Positions 54,607-63,002 of a DNA stretch of 64,000 nucleotides are shown in pieces. Positions within the stretch are counted from its first letter, which is position 1. Each line of letters begins with the position of its first letter. The position numbers and the translations under genes were made by a program. A model generated the notes under the pieces. That model was not told where the DNA came from and searched no databases. It saw only the letters and a program-made list of their open reading frames with translations. This stretch comes from Sphingobium sp. Z007 (GTDB taxonomy: Bacteria; Pseudomonadota; Alphaproteobacteria; Sphingomonadales; Sphingomonadaceae), in contig NZ_FBXK01000005.1 of assembly GCF_900013425.1 (NCBI RefSeq), positions 1,240,001 through 1,304,000 on the forward strand, read 5' to 3'.

Positions 54607-55809
54607 TCAGGCCGTCAGCGCCTTGACGCCGGGCAGTTCCTTGCCTTCCATCCATTCCAGGAAGGCGCCGCCGGCGGTCGAGACGAAGGTGAAGTCGGCC
54701 GCGACGCCCGCATGATTGAGGGCGGCGACGGTATCGCCACCGCCAGCGACGGACGTCAGCTGCCCTTCCCTGGTGAGCGCCGCCGCGGTCTTAGCCAGCG
54801 CCACGGTCGCCGCGTCGAACGGCGCCATTTCGAACGCGCCGAGCGGGCCGTTCCACACCAGCGTGCGGCAGTTTTTGAGAACATCGGCCAGCGCCTCGAC
54901 GGCGGCAGGGCCAACGTCCAGGATCATCTCGTCCGCCGCGACCTCATGGACGTTGCAGGTGCGTAAGGACGCGGGGTTGGCTGCAAATTCCTTCGCCACG
55001 ACCACGTCGTAGGGCAGATGGATGATACAGCCGGCCGCTTCGGCCTTGTCGAAAATCGCTTCGGCCGTGTCGCTCAAATCCTTTTCGCACAGCGATTTGC
55101 CGATATCGACACCGCGGGCATAGAGGAAGGTGTTGGCCATGCCGCCGCCGATGATGAGATGGTCGACCTGGGTCACCAGATTGTTGAGCACGTCGAGCTT
55201 GGTGGATACTTTCGCGCCACCGACAACCGCCGCGACCGGCTTCACCGGCTCGCCCAGCGCCGCCTGGAGCGCGTCCAGTTCCTTTTCCATGGAGCGACCG
55301 GCAAAAGCGGGCAGCTTGTGCGCCAACCCTTCGGTCGAGGCATGGGCGCGGTGCGCGGCGGAAAAAGCGTCGTTGACATAGAGGTCGCCGATCGCGGCCA
55401 TGGCTTCCGCCAGCGCCGGGTCGTTCTTTTCCTCGCCAGCGTGGAAGCGGGTGTTTTCGAGGATCGCGATGTCGCCGGGGCGCATCACCGCGATGCCGTC
55501 GACCGCCGCTTCACCCTGGCAATCGGGGATGAACTGCACTTCGCGGCCCAGCACGGCGGAGAGCGGGCGGGTGATCTTGGACAACGAAAACTCGGGGTTC
55601 TTCTGGCCTTTGGGGCGGCCGAAATGGGCGAAGATCAGCACCTTCGCGCCGCGGTCGGCCAGTTCCAGCACGGTCGGCATCGCCGAACGCAGGCGGGTAT
55701 CGTCGCTGACCGCGCCGTCCTGCATCGGCACGTTCAGATCTTCGCGCACCAGCACCACCTTGCCGGTGATGTCGCCCATGTCGTCGAGCGTCTTGAACGG
55801 CTTGGTCAT
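54607..55809 (-). CDS. pgk: Phosphoglycerate kinase
   Basis: This enzyme transfers phosphate from 1,3-bisphosphoglycerate to ADP. It is 400 residues long. Visible are Val-Arg-Glu-Asp-Leu-Asn-Val-Pro (about 21), the Arg-Pro-Lys-Gly loop (about 66), Val-Val-Gly-Gly-Ala-Lys-Val (about 199) and the C-terminal Gly-Gly-Gly-Asp-Thr. It follows gap on the same strand, with a palindromic repeat pair in the gap between them. Confidence 0.96.
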   Translation of the reverse strand: MTKPFKTLDDMGDITGKVVLVREDLNVPMQDGAVSDDTRLRSAMPTVLELADRGAKVLIFAHFGRPKGQKNPEFSLSKITRPLSAVLGREVQFIPDCQGEAAVDGIAVMRPGDIAILENTRFHAGEEKNDPALAEAMAAIGDLYVNDAFSAAHRAHASTEGLAHKLPAFAGRSMEKELDALQAALGEPVKPVAAVVGGAKVSTKLDVLNNLVTQVDHLIIGGGMANTFLYARGVDIGKSLCEKDLSDTAEAIFDKAEAAGCIIHLPYDVVVAKEFAANPASLRTCNVHEVAADEMILDVGPAAVEALADVLKNCRTLVWNGPLGAFEMAPFDAATVALAKTAAALTREGQLTSVAGGGDTVAALNHAGVAADFTFVSTAGGAFLEWMEGKELPGVKALTA

Positions 55810-55833
55810 GTATTTTCCCCTGAATACTCAGCC

Positions 55834-55910
55834 CCGTTCGGGCTGAGCCTGTCGAAGCCCTGCACTTCTTTTCAAGAAGAACAGCCCTTCGACAAGCTCA
55901 GGGCGAACGA
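55834..55910. repeat. Inverted extragenic palindrome pair (type B), copy 2
   Basis: CCGTTCGGGCTGAGCCTGTC (55834-55853, then GAAG) faces CTTCGACAAGCTCAGGGCGA (55887-55906). The inner part CTTCTT/AAGAAG also pairs. It sits between gap and pgk, so the gap-pgk transcript would carry it. It is closely related to copy 1 at 52086. Confidence 0.8.
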
Positions 55911-55930
55911 TGGTTAGCCCGTTCGTTAGA

Positions 55931-56941
55931 TTATAGAAACTTCGCGACGACGCCGGTGGTGTCGATCATGCGGTTCGAAAAGCCCCATTCATTGTCGTAC
56001 CAGCTGAGCACGCGGACCAGCTTGCCGTCGACCACGGCGGTTTCGAGGCTGTCGACGGTCGAGCTGCGCGGATCGCCATTATAGTCGATCGAGACCAGCG
56101 GTTCATCCGAATAGCCCAGCACACCCTTGAGTGGACCATCTTCCGACGCCGCCTTGAGCAGGCCGTTAACCTCGTCCTTGGTAGTCGGGCGGCTGGGAAT
56201 GAACTTGAGGTCCACGACCGAGACATTGGGGGTCGGCACGCGGATTGACGAACCGTCCAGCTTGCCCTTCAATTCGGGCAGCACTTCGCCCACCGCGCGG
56301 GCGGCGCCGGTGGAGGTCGGGATCTGCGAAAGGGCGGCGGCGCGGGCGCGGCGCATGTCGCTGTGCAGCTGGTCCAGCGTATTCTGGTCGTTGGTGTAGC
56401 TGTGGATCGTCGTCATGAAGCCGCTTTCGATGCCAATGGCGTCGTTCAGCACCTTGGCGAGCGGGGCCAGGCAATTGGTGGTGCAGCTAGCGTTCGAAAT
56501 GACGATGTCCTCGGCGGTCAGCGCGTCATGGTTGACGCCGAACACGACAGTGCGATCGACATTGGTGCCGGGCGCGGAAATGATGACGCGCTTGGCGCCG
56601 GCGGTCAGATGCGCGCTCGCCTTGTCCTTGGTGGTGAAGATGCCGGTGCATTCCAGCGCGATTGCGACGCCCAGCGCTGCGTGCGGTAGGTTGGCGGGGT
56701 CGCGCTCGGCGGTCACCTTGATCTTCTTGCCGTCGACAACCAGGAAATCGCCATCGACGCTGACGTCGCCGGCCCAGTTGCCATGCACGGAGTCGCGCTT
56801 GAACAGCAGGGCGTTGGACTTGACGTCGCCCAGATCGTTGATGCTGACCAGTTCCAGATCGTGGTCGGTGCGCGAGAGGATCGCGCGCGCCACCAGGCGG
56901 CCGATACGTCCGAAACCGTTAATTGCTACCTTCGTTGCCAC
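55931..56941 (-). CDS. gap: Glyceraldehyde-3-phosphate dehydrogenase
   Basis: This 336-residue NAD(P)-dependent enzyme of glycolysis has Asn-Gly-Phe-Gly-Arg-Ile-Gly-Arg at the N-terminus (dinucleotide fold) and [10 protein letters not shown] with the catalytic Cys (about residue 154). It lies 32 bases after tkt on the same strand. Coenzyme preference cannot be read with certainty. Confidence 0.96.
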   Translation of the reverse strand: MATKVAINGFGRIGRLVARAILSRTDHDLELVSINDLGDVKSNALLFKRDSVHGNWAGDVSVDGDFLVVDGKKIKVTAERDPANLPHAALGVAIALECTGIFTTKDKASAHLTAGAKRVIISAPGTNVDRTVVFGVNHDALTAEDIVISNASCTTNCLAPLAKVLNDAIGIESGFMTTIHSYTNDQNTLDQLHSDMRRARAAALSQIPTSTGAARAVGEVLPELKGKLDGSSIRVPTPNVSVVDLKFIPSRPTTKDEVNGLLKAASEDGPLKGVLGYSDEPLVSIDYNGDPRSSTVDSLETAVVDGKLVRVLSWYDNEWGFSNRMIDTTGVVAKFL

Positions 56942-56973
56942 TGCACTAGCCTCCTTAAGGTGTTGTTATTGTA

Positions 56974-58941
56974 TCAGTTGTTGAGCGCGGCCACGATCCG
57001 CGGCGCGATCTTTGCGGGCGTCAGGCCGAAATGATCGTATAGCGCTTCCGCCGGTGCCGACGCGCCGAAGCTGTCGATGCCAAAGCGCAGGCCCGCAATG
57101 CCGGTATGCCGCTCCCAGCCGAAGGTCGTACCCGCCTCGATCGACGCGCGCAGCACATGGTGGGGCAGCAGATCGTCCTTGTAGGACTGCGGCTGCGCTT
57201 CGAAATGCGCCCAGCTGGGCATGGACACGACGTCCGCGCCGATGCCCTGTTCTTCCAGCAGCTTGGCGGTATCAACCGCTATTTCGACTTCAGATCCGGT
57301 GGCGACGATCACCACCTTGCGCTCAGCCGTCGCGCCGACCAGGCGATAGGCGCCCTTGGCAGACAGGTTTTCGCTCTTTTCGGTGCGCAACTGCGGCAGG
57401 TTCTGGCGGGTCAGCGCCAGCACCGACGGGCCGGTCGCGTCCTGCAATGCCAGTTCCCAGCATTCCGCCGTCTCGACAATGTCGGCCGGCCGATACACGT
57501 CCAGGTTCGGTATCATGCGCAGCGACATGACATGCTCGATCGGCTGATGGGTCGGACCATCTTCGCCAAGGCCGATGCTGTCATGGGTCAGGACGTGAAT
57601 GACACGCTGCTGCTGGAGCGCGGCCAGGCGGATGCCGCCGCGCATATAGTCGGAAAAGACTAGGAAGGTGCCGCCATATGGGATCACGCCGCCATGCAGC
57701 GCCATGCCGTTCATGGCGCAAGCCATGCCAAATTCGCGGATGCCATAATAGACATAGCGGCCGGAATAATCGTCCCTGGTCAGCGGGCCGGTCGATTTGG
57801 TCTTGGTGTTGTTGGAGCCGGTGAGATCGGCCGAACCACCCAGCGTTTCGGGCAGCAGATCGTTGATGGCGCCTAGCGCCAGTTCGCTCGCCTTGCGGGT
57901 TGCGACTTTCTGCGGGTTGGCGATCAGGCTGTCGATATAGGCGGTCAGCGAGAAGTCGGCTGGCAGTTCACCGGCCATGCGGCGGGAAAATTCCGCGCTG
58001 TCCTCGCTTGCCGCCAGGCGCGCTTCCCACGCAGCGCGAACGTCCGCGCCCTTGGCGCCGATGGCGCGCCAGGCGGCGGCGATGTCTTCGGGGATGACGA
58101 AAGGTTCATCGGCCCAGCCAAGGAACTCACGGGCGGCGGCGACTTCATCGGTGCCCAGCGCGGAACCATGGACACCCGATGTGCCCGCCTTGTTGGGCGA
58201 CCCATAGCCGATCTTGGTCGCACAGGCGACGAGCGAGGGACGCGGATCGGCGACCGCTTCCGCCAGCGCGCGGCGCACGTCGGCTACGTCATGGCCGTCG
58301 CACGAGACGACATGCCATCCGGTGGCGACATAACGAGCGCGCACATCCTCGCTGCTCGACAGATCGACAGCGCCGTCAATGGTGATCTTGTTATCGTCCC
58401 ACAGCACGATAAGGCGGCCGAGATTCAAGTGACCGGCGAGGCCGATCGCCTCATGATTGATGCCTTCCATCAGGCATCCGTCGCCCGCGATCACCCAGGT
58501 CCGGTGATCAACCAGCTCGTCGCCATATTGCGCGTTCAGATGCCGCTCGGCGATCGCCATGCCGACGGCGGTGGCGAGGCCCGACCCCAGCGGGCCGGTG
58601 GTCGCTTCCACGCCGGCCAGTTCGAAATTTTCCGGGTGACCGGCGCAGGGGCTGTGCAGTTGGCGGAAATGAGCGATGTCCTCGATCGTAGGACGCGCAT
58701 AGCCGGTCAGGTGCAGCAGGCTGTAGATCAGCATAGACCCATGGCCCGCCGACAGCACGAAACGGTCGCGGTCGGGCCATTTGGGCTGGGTCGGATCGAA
58801 TTTCAGATAGTCGCCGAACAGCACCGTCGCCACATCCGCCATGCCCATCGGCATGCCCGGATGACCGCTATTGGCGGCCTGCACGGCGTCCATGGACAGC
58901 GCCCGAATGGCGTTGGCGAGCGACTTTTCCGAAACTGTCAT
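56974..58941 (-). CDS. tkt: Transketolase
   Basis: This thiamine-diphosphate enzyme moves two-carbon units in the pentose phosphate pathway. The 655 residues hold Ser-Gly-His-Pro-Gly-Met-Pro-Met-Gly-Met (about 24), the ThDP motif Gly-Asp-Gly-Cys-Leu-Met-Glu-Gly-Ile (about 152) and Glu-Asp-Gly-Pro-Thr-His-Gln-Pro-Ile-Glu (about 465). ATG 58941 is chosen; the longer frame to 59037 has no support. It leads the tkt-gap-pgk cluster and is divergent from the zapA pair. Confidence 0.95.
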   Translation of the reverse strand: MTVSEKSLANAIRALSMDAVQAANSGHPGMPMGMADVATVLFGDYLKFDPTQPKWPDRDRFVLSAGHGSMLIYSLLHLTGYARPTIEDIAHFRQLHSPCAGHPENFELAGVEATTGPLGSGLATAVGMAIAERHLNAQYGDELVDHRTWVIAGDGCLMEGINHEAIGLAGHLNLGRLIVLWDDNKITIDGAVDLSSSEDVRARYVATGWHVVSCDGHDVADVRRALAEAVADPRPSLVACATKIGYGSPNKAGTSGVHGSALGTDEVAAAREFLGWADEPFVIPEDIAAAWRAIGAKGADVRAAWEARLAASEDSAEFSRRMAGELPADFSLTAYIDSLIANPQKVATRKASELALGAINDLLPETLGGSADLTGSNNTKTKSTGPLTRDDYSGRYVYYGIREFGMACAMNGMALHGGVIPYGGTFLVFSDYMRGGIRLAALQQQRVIHVLTHDSIGLGEDGPTHQPIEHVMSLRMIPNLDVYRPADIVETAECWELALQDATGPSVLALTRQNLPQLRTEKSENLSAKGAYRLVGATAERKVVIVATGSEVEIAVDTAKLLEEQGIGADVVSMPSWAHFEAQPQSYKDDLLPHHVLRASIEAGTTFGWERHTGIAGLRFGIDSFGASAPAEALYDHFGLTPAKIAPRIVAALNN

Positions 58942-59134
58942 CTGGGGCGGGCATCTTTCCTGAAACATGCAAAAGACCACGCCCGCGCGCATGCAGGCGA
59001 GTCGAGATTGCGCCCCCTTTGTCGCGTCAAGTCCCATGCGTCAACCGCAGCGGCGGCGCGATGCGCGGGAACAGCGCCGTAATCGGCCAGAAAGACTGCT
59101 TTTGCATGGCCCCGACTTTCGCTATGCATAGGCG

Positions 59135-59329
59135 ATGGCAAGCGACCGCATGATGCAGGCGATCGGCACGTTGGAACGTGCTGTGAGTCGGCTTGAACAG
59201 GATGTGGCGGCTATGGCGGATAGCGCCCCGGCCACCCCCCTTCCCGCTTTGGACCAGGGCGCCGCGCGCGCCGCGCTCCGATCCCTCGATGATCTGATCG
59301 ATACGCTGAAAGGTAGCGCTCATGGCTGA
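59135..59329 (+). CDS. ZauP-like small coiled-coil protein upstream of zapA
   Basis: The 64-residue protein is helical with heptad-like Leu/Val spacing in the first 30 residues, a Pro/Ala linker and a second helix. It overlaps the zapA start by eight bases. In Caulobacter a small coiled-coil protein, ZauP, is encoded directly upstream of zapA and works with ZapA to focus the Z-ring. Position, size and helical content fit; sequence homology is not shown here. Confidence 0.55.
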   Translation: MASDRMMQAIGTLERAVSRLEQDVAAMADSAPATPLPALDQGAARAALRSLDDLIDTLKGSAHG

Positions 59330-59657
59330 AACAACGCTGGTGATCGCCGGACGGCATTATGCGATCCGCTGCCGTGATGGCGAAGAGGCGCATCTGGGGC
59401 ACCTCGCCACGTTGATCGAGGACAAAGCGCGCGTGGCGCAACAAAGCACACCGGGCCTGACCGAGGTGCGCACATTGCTGTTCGCCGCGCTCTTCCTGGC
59501 CGACGAACTGAATGACCTGAAGCGCGACGCGGCGGGGCGGCAGGCGCAACTGAAACTGGACGCCGACGACGAACCGAGCGCTCGCGCGATCGAGGCGTTG
59601 GCCGGGCGCATAGAAAAGCTGCGCGAACGACTTGCCGCCCGGACCGCGAACGCCTAG
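59322..59657 (+). CDS. zapA: Cell division protein ZapA
   Basis: This 111-residue FtsZ-ring-associated protein has an N-terminal beta-strand domain, with Val-Ile-Ala-Gly-Arg-His-Tyr-Ala-Ile-Arg-Cys and then Glu-Glu-x-His-Leu. A long C-terminal helix follows for coiled-coil dimerisation. It bundles FtsZ filaments at midcell. It starts within the ZauP-like gene and is followed by the 6S RNA region. Confidence 0.85.
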   Translation: MAETTLVIAGRHYAIRCRDGEEAHLGHLATLIEDKARVAQQSTPGLTEVRTLLFAALFLADELNDLKRDAAGRQAQLKLDADDEPSARAIEALAGRIEKLRERLAARTANA

Positions 59658-59664
59658 ATTGGCA

Positions 59665-59827
59665 CGGACGGGTTCTGCCTGGTACGAGCTTTAGCGAACA
59701 TCCCTGAGGCGATAATCACATCCAAGGGGGCTGTCCCTGGGCGGGCTCAGGCCCGTTCTACATGGTCCCCACCTGACGTTGAGGCGTCAGAGGATATTCC
59801 AGCACACGGCCAAGGTGGTCCCGTCAC
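59665..59827 (+). ncRNA. ssrS: 6S RNA (ssrS) candidate
   Basis: The region lies between zapA and fau, a classic 6S RNA location. GACGGG (59667-59672) pairs with CCCGTC (59820-59825) as the closing stem. An apical hairpin CGGGC-TCAG-GCCCG lies near 59738-59752. A small hairpin CTGACG/CGTCAG (59773-59790) lies in the 3' side, as found in the central bubble of alphaproteobacterial 6S RNAs. It would bind housekeeping RNA polymerase. Ends are approximate. Confidence 0.65.
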
Positions 59828-59857
59828 CCTCCCTGCCCCCGCCCTTTCCAGAAGGTC

Positions 59858-60448
59858 ATGATGCGCGACGATATCTCCGCCGCCGACAAGTCCACATTGC
59901 GCGCCATCGCGCGACAACGGCGCAGCGCTTTCGTCATCACGCTGGACCCGCTGGCGCATCGACTGGCGTTCAAGGCGGTGCCATCGCCCCTGGCACGCCG
60001 GATAGCCGATGCGCAGGTCGTGGCGCTTTATATGGCGGTGGACGACGAGGCCCCGGCCCAGCGTATGGCGGCACAGTTGCAGGCCCTGGGCAAGACCGTC
60101 GCGTTGCCCCGCGTGCTCGACCGGCTGGGCAGCATGGATTTTCTGGCCTGGCGACCTGAAGATCACCTGGTCCCCGGCCTGTTCCGCACCAGCCATCCCG
60201 AACCCGGCGATGGGCCAGTGACGCCCGACATCATCATCGCGCCGCTGGTGGGGTTCGACCGGGCGATGAACCGGCTGGGCCAGGGCGGCGGCTATTATGA
60301 CCGCGCCTTCGCCCGTTTTCCCGATGCGCTGCGCGTGGGCATCGCTTGGTCGGCGCAGGAGATGGACGCGGTGCCCGCCGATCCGTGGGATCTGCCGCTG
60401 GACATCATCATGACCGAAGTCGAACTGATCGAAGGACCGGACCTATGA
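59858..60448 (+). CDS. fau: 5-formyltetrahydrofolate cyclo-ligase
   Basis: This 196-residue enzyme converts 5-formyl-THF to 5,10-methenyl-THF using ATP. Val-Gly-Phe-Asp and Asn-Arg-Leu-Gly-Gln-Gly-Gly-Gly-Tyr-Tyr-Asp-Arg (about residue 140) are diagnostic. The start can be ATG 59858 or 59861. It sits after 6S RNA, and the stop overlaps the DUF2842 gene (ATGA). Confidence 0.9.
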   Translation: MMRDDISAADKSTLRAIARQRRSAFVITLDPLAHRLAFKAVPSPLARRIADAQVVALYMAVDDEAPAQRMAAQLQALGKTVALPRVLDRLGSMDFLAWRPEDHLVPGLFRTSHPEPGDGPVTPDIIIAPLVGFDRAMNRLGQGGGYYDRAFARFPDALRVGIAWSAQEMDAVPADPWDLPLDIIMTEVELIEGPDL

Positions 60449-60681
60449 GCATCGACCCGCGCCATTACCATCAGCCCAGCTGGCGCAAGCCCGCTGGGAT
60501 GTTTGCGATCGTCGGGCTGATCGCGCTCTGGGCGGTGCTGGTGGGCAGCCTGTCGGGCCTGATCGGCGCACTGCCGATGTGGGCGCAGGCGCCACTCTAT
60601 GTGGTGCTGGGGATCGTGTGGATCTGGATATTGCCCTTGAAGCGCTTGCTCGCCTGGATGGAAACCGGGCGCTGGCGCTGA
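60445..60681 (+). CDS. DUF2842 family membrane protein
   Basis: The 78-residue protein has a polar start (Arg-His-Tyr-His-Gln-Pro-Ser-Trp-Arg-Lys-Pro), then two membrane helices (about 17-38 and 45-65), and ends in Gly-Arg-Trp-Arg. This matches the small alphaproteobacterial DUF2842 family. ATG 60445 overlaps the fau stop. The function is unknown. Confidence 0.75.
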   Translation: MSIDPRHYHQPSWRKPAGMFAIVGLIALWAVLVGSLSGLIGALPMWAQAPLYVVLGIVWIWILPLKRLLAWMETGRWR

Positions 60682-60709
60682 AATCCTTCCCATCGCTTAT
60701 TCTAAGCGA

Positions 60710-60786
60710 TGGCGCGAGTGACGGGGCTCGAACCCGCGACCTCCGGCGTGACAGGCCGGCACTCTAACCAACTGAGCTACACCCGC
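60710..60786 (-). tRNA. tRNA-Asp (GTC), copy 1
   Basis: This is a 77-base cloverleaf with an acceptor stem GCGGGTG/CACTCGC (one G-T pair), anticodon loop CTGTCAC (anticodon GTC), T loop TTCGAGC and encoded CCA. A 10-bp hairpin (CCATCGCTTA/TAAGCGATGG, about 60690-60712) directly follows its 3' end on the minus strand, partly using CCA, and may be a processing or termination signal. Confidence 0.97.
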
Positions 60787-60871
60787 GTAAGGCGCTGGCA
60801 TCCTTGCCGACCCCCGGAGGAGCCGCCAGACGATGCCGATCTGGGAAACATCACTCTCCGGTCAGGGAGAG

Positions 60872-60948
60872 TGGCGCGAGTGACGGGGCTCGAACCCGCG
60901 ACCTCCGGCGTGACAGGCCGGCACTCTAACCAACTGAGCTACACCCGC
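60872..60948 (-). tRNA. tRNA-Asp (GTC), copy 2
   Basis: The 77-base sequence is identical to copy 1, with encoded CCA. It is separated from copy 1 by 85 bases. A CTCTCC/GGAGAG hairpin follows its 3' end on the minus strand. Confidence 0.97.
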
Positions 60949-61031
60949 GCAGGGTGGCATCTTTTCGTGATCCTTTCGATCACCAGACGATACGGCCTGG
61001 AACACCATTTCCACTCTCCGGTCAAGGAAAG

Positions 61032-61108
61032 TGGCGCGAGTGACGGGGCTCGAACCCGCGACCTCCGGCGTGACAGGCCGGCACTCTAACCAACTGAGCT
61101 ACACCCGC
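61032..61108 (-). tRNA. tRNA-Asp (GTC), copy 3
   Basis: The 77-base sequence is identical to the other two copies, with encoded CCA. It is first in the array in transcription order. The 83-base spacer to copy 2 contains a related imperfect hairpin. Confidence 0.97.
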
Positions 61109-61150
61109 GTTTGGTGTGGAAGCGCCGTCTATGAGCGTCCTGCGATGCTG

Positions 61151-62305
61151 TCAACCATCCGCAACGGGACTTTCCGCTTTCTCGTCATTTTCTTTGCGCG
61201 GGGCGACCGTCAACGTCCCCTGCTCGAACAAGAAGCCCGCAATATCGGGCGTTCCCGCCGCCTGCACCACGGTCTGGATGATGATAAGCAACGGCACGCC
61301 CAGCAATGCGCCGGGCGTGCCCCACACCCAGCCCCAAAAGGCCAGCGACACCAGAATCAGCAGCGGGTTCATCGTCAGCCGCCGCCCCAGCAGCATCGGC
61401 GTGACGACATTGGCCTCCACCAGATGGAAGCCGACCTGCAAGCCTGCGGGCAGCAACGCGACATAGACGTCGTCGAACACCATGAGGCCGCCCAGCCCCA
61501 GCAGCACCGCGGCGAGCATCGGCCCGAAATAGGGAATGAAGTTCAATAGCGCGACGATGCCGCCCCACATCAGCGGCGAAGGCATGCCGATCAGCCACAA
61601 CGCGAAGGCAATGGCTGCGCCCAGGCACAGGTTGATGGTGGCGATGGTGATGACATAAGCCGACGTCGCGTCGACCATATTCTGGATCACCCGCGCCACC
61701 GCCATGGCCCCATCGAAACTGTCCCGGCTGTTGATCGTGCGCCGCCGCAGCCGGGTCCAGCCGGCCAGGAAGAAATAGATGATGAGCAGCGCAAACACCA
61801 TCTGGATGATCGCCGAAGGGGCGGATGTCGCCGCGAATTGCAACAGCGAGCGCGGCGCATCGACTGCGGCCGTCTGCGCCGCCGCCACAGGGCCGTTGGC
61901 GATCATGCGCACGGTTTCGTCCACGAAGCGCTGGAGATTGGCGTAGAAGTCGATCAGCGGGGCCAGGTTAGCCTGAATCTGCGGCAGGCGCTGGGGCAGG
62001 ATGCGGAACCAGTCGGTCGCAGGCACAACGATCAGCACCAGCGCCGTGTTGGCGACCACCAGAAAGCCGATCATGGCGATCAATGCGGCGAAGGCGGAAG
62101 GCAACCCGCGCCGCTCCATCCACTCCAGGAGCGGAACCAGCGCGATGGCGATCACCAGCGCAGCGGTCAGCGGCAGGAAAAACTCCGCGCCCGCTCTCAG
62201 GGCGAATGGCAGCGCCAGGATCAGGCCAATGCCCGATGTCAGCGCGATCGACGCGAGCAGCCGGTCGCGCCGCCGGTTGACCTCTTGCTGGTCGTTCTTC
62301 GTCAC
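61151..62305 (-). CDS. AI-2E transporter family membrane protein
   Basis: The 384-residue protein has about eight membrane helices. It has a central cytoplasmic or periplasmic helical part (about 95-165) and the conserved late segment with Pro-Tyr-Phe-Gly-Pro and Gly-x-x-Leu-Gly-Val-Pro-Leu. The family (UPF0118, DUF20) includes E. coli TqsA and several Na+/H+ antiporter-like proteins; the substrate here is not known. It is read into the tRNA-Asp array in the same direction. Confidence 0.8.
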   Translation of the reverse strand: MTKNDQQEVNRRRDRLLASIALTSGIGLILALPFALRAGAEFFLPLTAALVIAIALVPLLEWMERRGLPSAFAALIAMIGFLVVANTALVLIVVPATDWFRILPQRLPQIQANLAPLIDFYANLQRFVDETVRMIANGPVAAAQTAAVDAPRSLLQFAATSAPSAIIQMVFALLIIYFFLAGWTRLRRRTINSRDSFDGAMAVARVIQNMVDATSAYVITIATINLCLGAAIAFALWLIGMPSPLMWGGIVALLNFIPYFGPMLAAVLLGLGGLMVFDDVYVALLPAGLQVGFHLVEANVVTPMLLGRRLTMNPLLILVSLAFWGWVWGTPGALLGVPLLIIIQTVVQAAGTPDIAGFLFEQGTLTVAPRKENDEKAESPVADG

Positions 62306-62474
62306 GCGCGATCGATTCCCTTTTCGTTCCCATCCGATGTGCGCCGACCGCGAAGCAGCGTCAATTTACAAAGGGCGTCATGGCGTCCGGCATATGCGGA
62401 AAAGACCGGCTTAACCAAATATTTGCGCGGCTTCGCTAGGGACAGGCGCAGGGGACGCAAGAACGGGGAACAGA

Positions 62475-62960
62475 ATGACGCGGACGCTTTGGGCCTCGGT
62501 TCCGATGGCGGCGGCTCTGGCGGTGGGCCTGACGGTTCCGCAACCGGCCGCCGCGCAGCCGGCGATGCGGCTTGGCACACAGACCTTCGTAGAGCGCGTA
62601 TCGACCGATATCAACGGCCGCCCGCGCCGGACATTGGCGAGCGCCGACAGGGTTGGCCCCGGCGACACGTTGATCGTCATCGTCCACTGGCGCAATGAGG
62701 GCGCGCAGCCCGTCCGCGACTTCGCGGTCACCCGCGCCGTCCCGCCCGGCGCACGCCCGGATATCAGCGATCCACATATGCAGGTTTCGGTCGATGGCGG
62801 CGGCCATTGGGGCCGGCTGGACCAGCTATGGCTGCCGACGCCGTTAGGCGGTGTGCGACGGGCCGTGACGGAAGACGTGACGCATCTACGCTGGCGACTG
62901 ACGCAAGCGGTCCAGCCCGGCCGGACCGGACGATTAAGCTATCGCGCAGTCTTGCGTTAG
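62475..62960 (+). CDS. Exported DUF11-like protein
   Basis: The 161-residue protein has a signal peptide (about 1-28, Ala-Ala-Ala-Gln). A single beta-sandwich domain has Gly-Asp-Thr-Leu-Ile-Val-Ile-Val-His-Trp-Arg-Asn and ends in Gly-x-x-Tyr-Arg-Ala-Val-Leu-Arg. This is the pattern of DUF11-type repeats of secreted surface proteins. It lacks a membrane anchor. The role is unknown. Confidence 0.65.
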   Translation: MTRTLWASVPMAAALAVGLTVPQPAAAQPAMRLGTQTFVERVSTDINGRPRRTLASADRVGPGDTLIVIVHWRNEGAQPVRDFAVTRAVPPGARPDISDPHMQVSVDGGGHWGRLDQLWLPTPLGGVRRAVTEDVTHLRWRLTQAVQPGRTGRLSYRAVLR

Positions 62961-63002
62961 GGGAACCGGGCGACGCCGATGCCGCCCGGTCCGTAATGCC
63001 GA

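Noticed and set aside
60709..61549. Plus-strand frames with a repeated protein segment across the tRNA array
   Set aside because: The repeats are the antisense of the three identical tRNA-Asp genes and are not coding.
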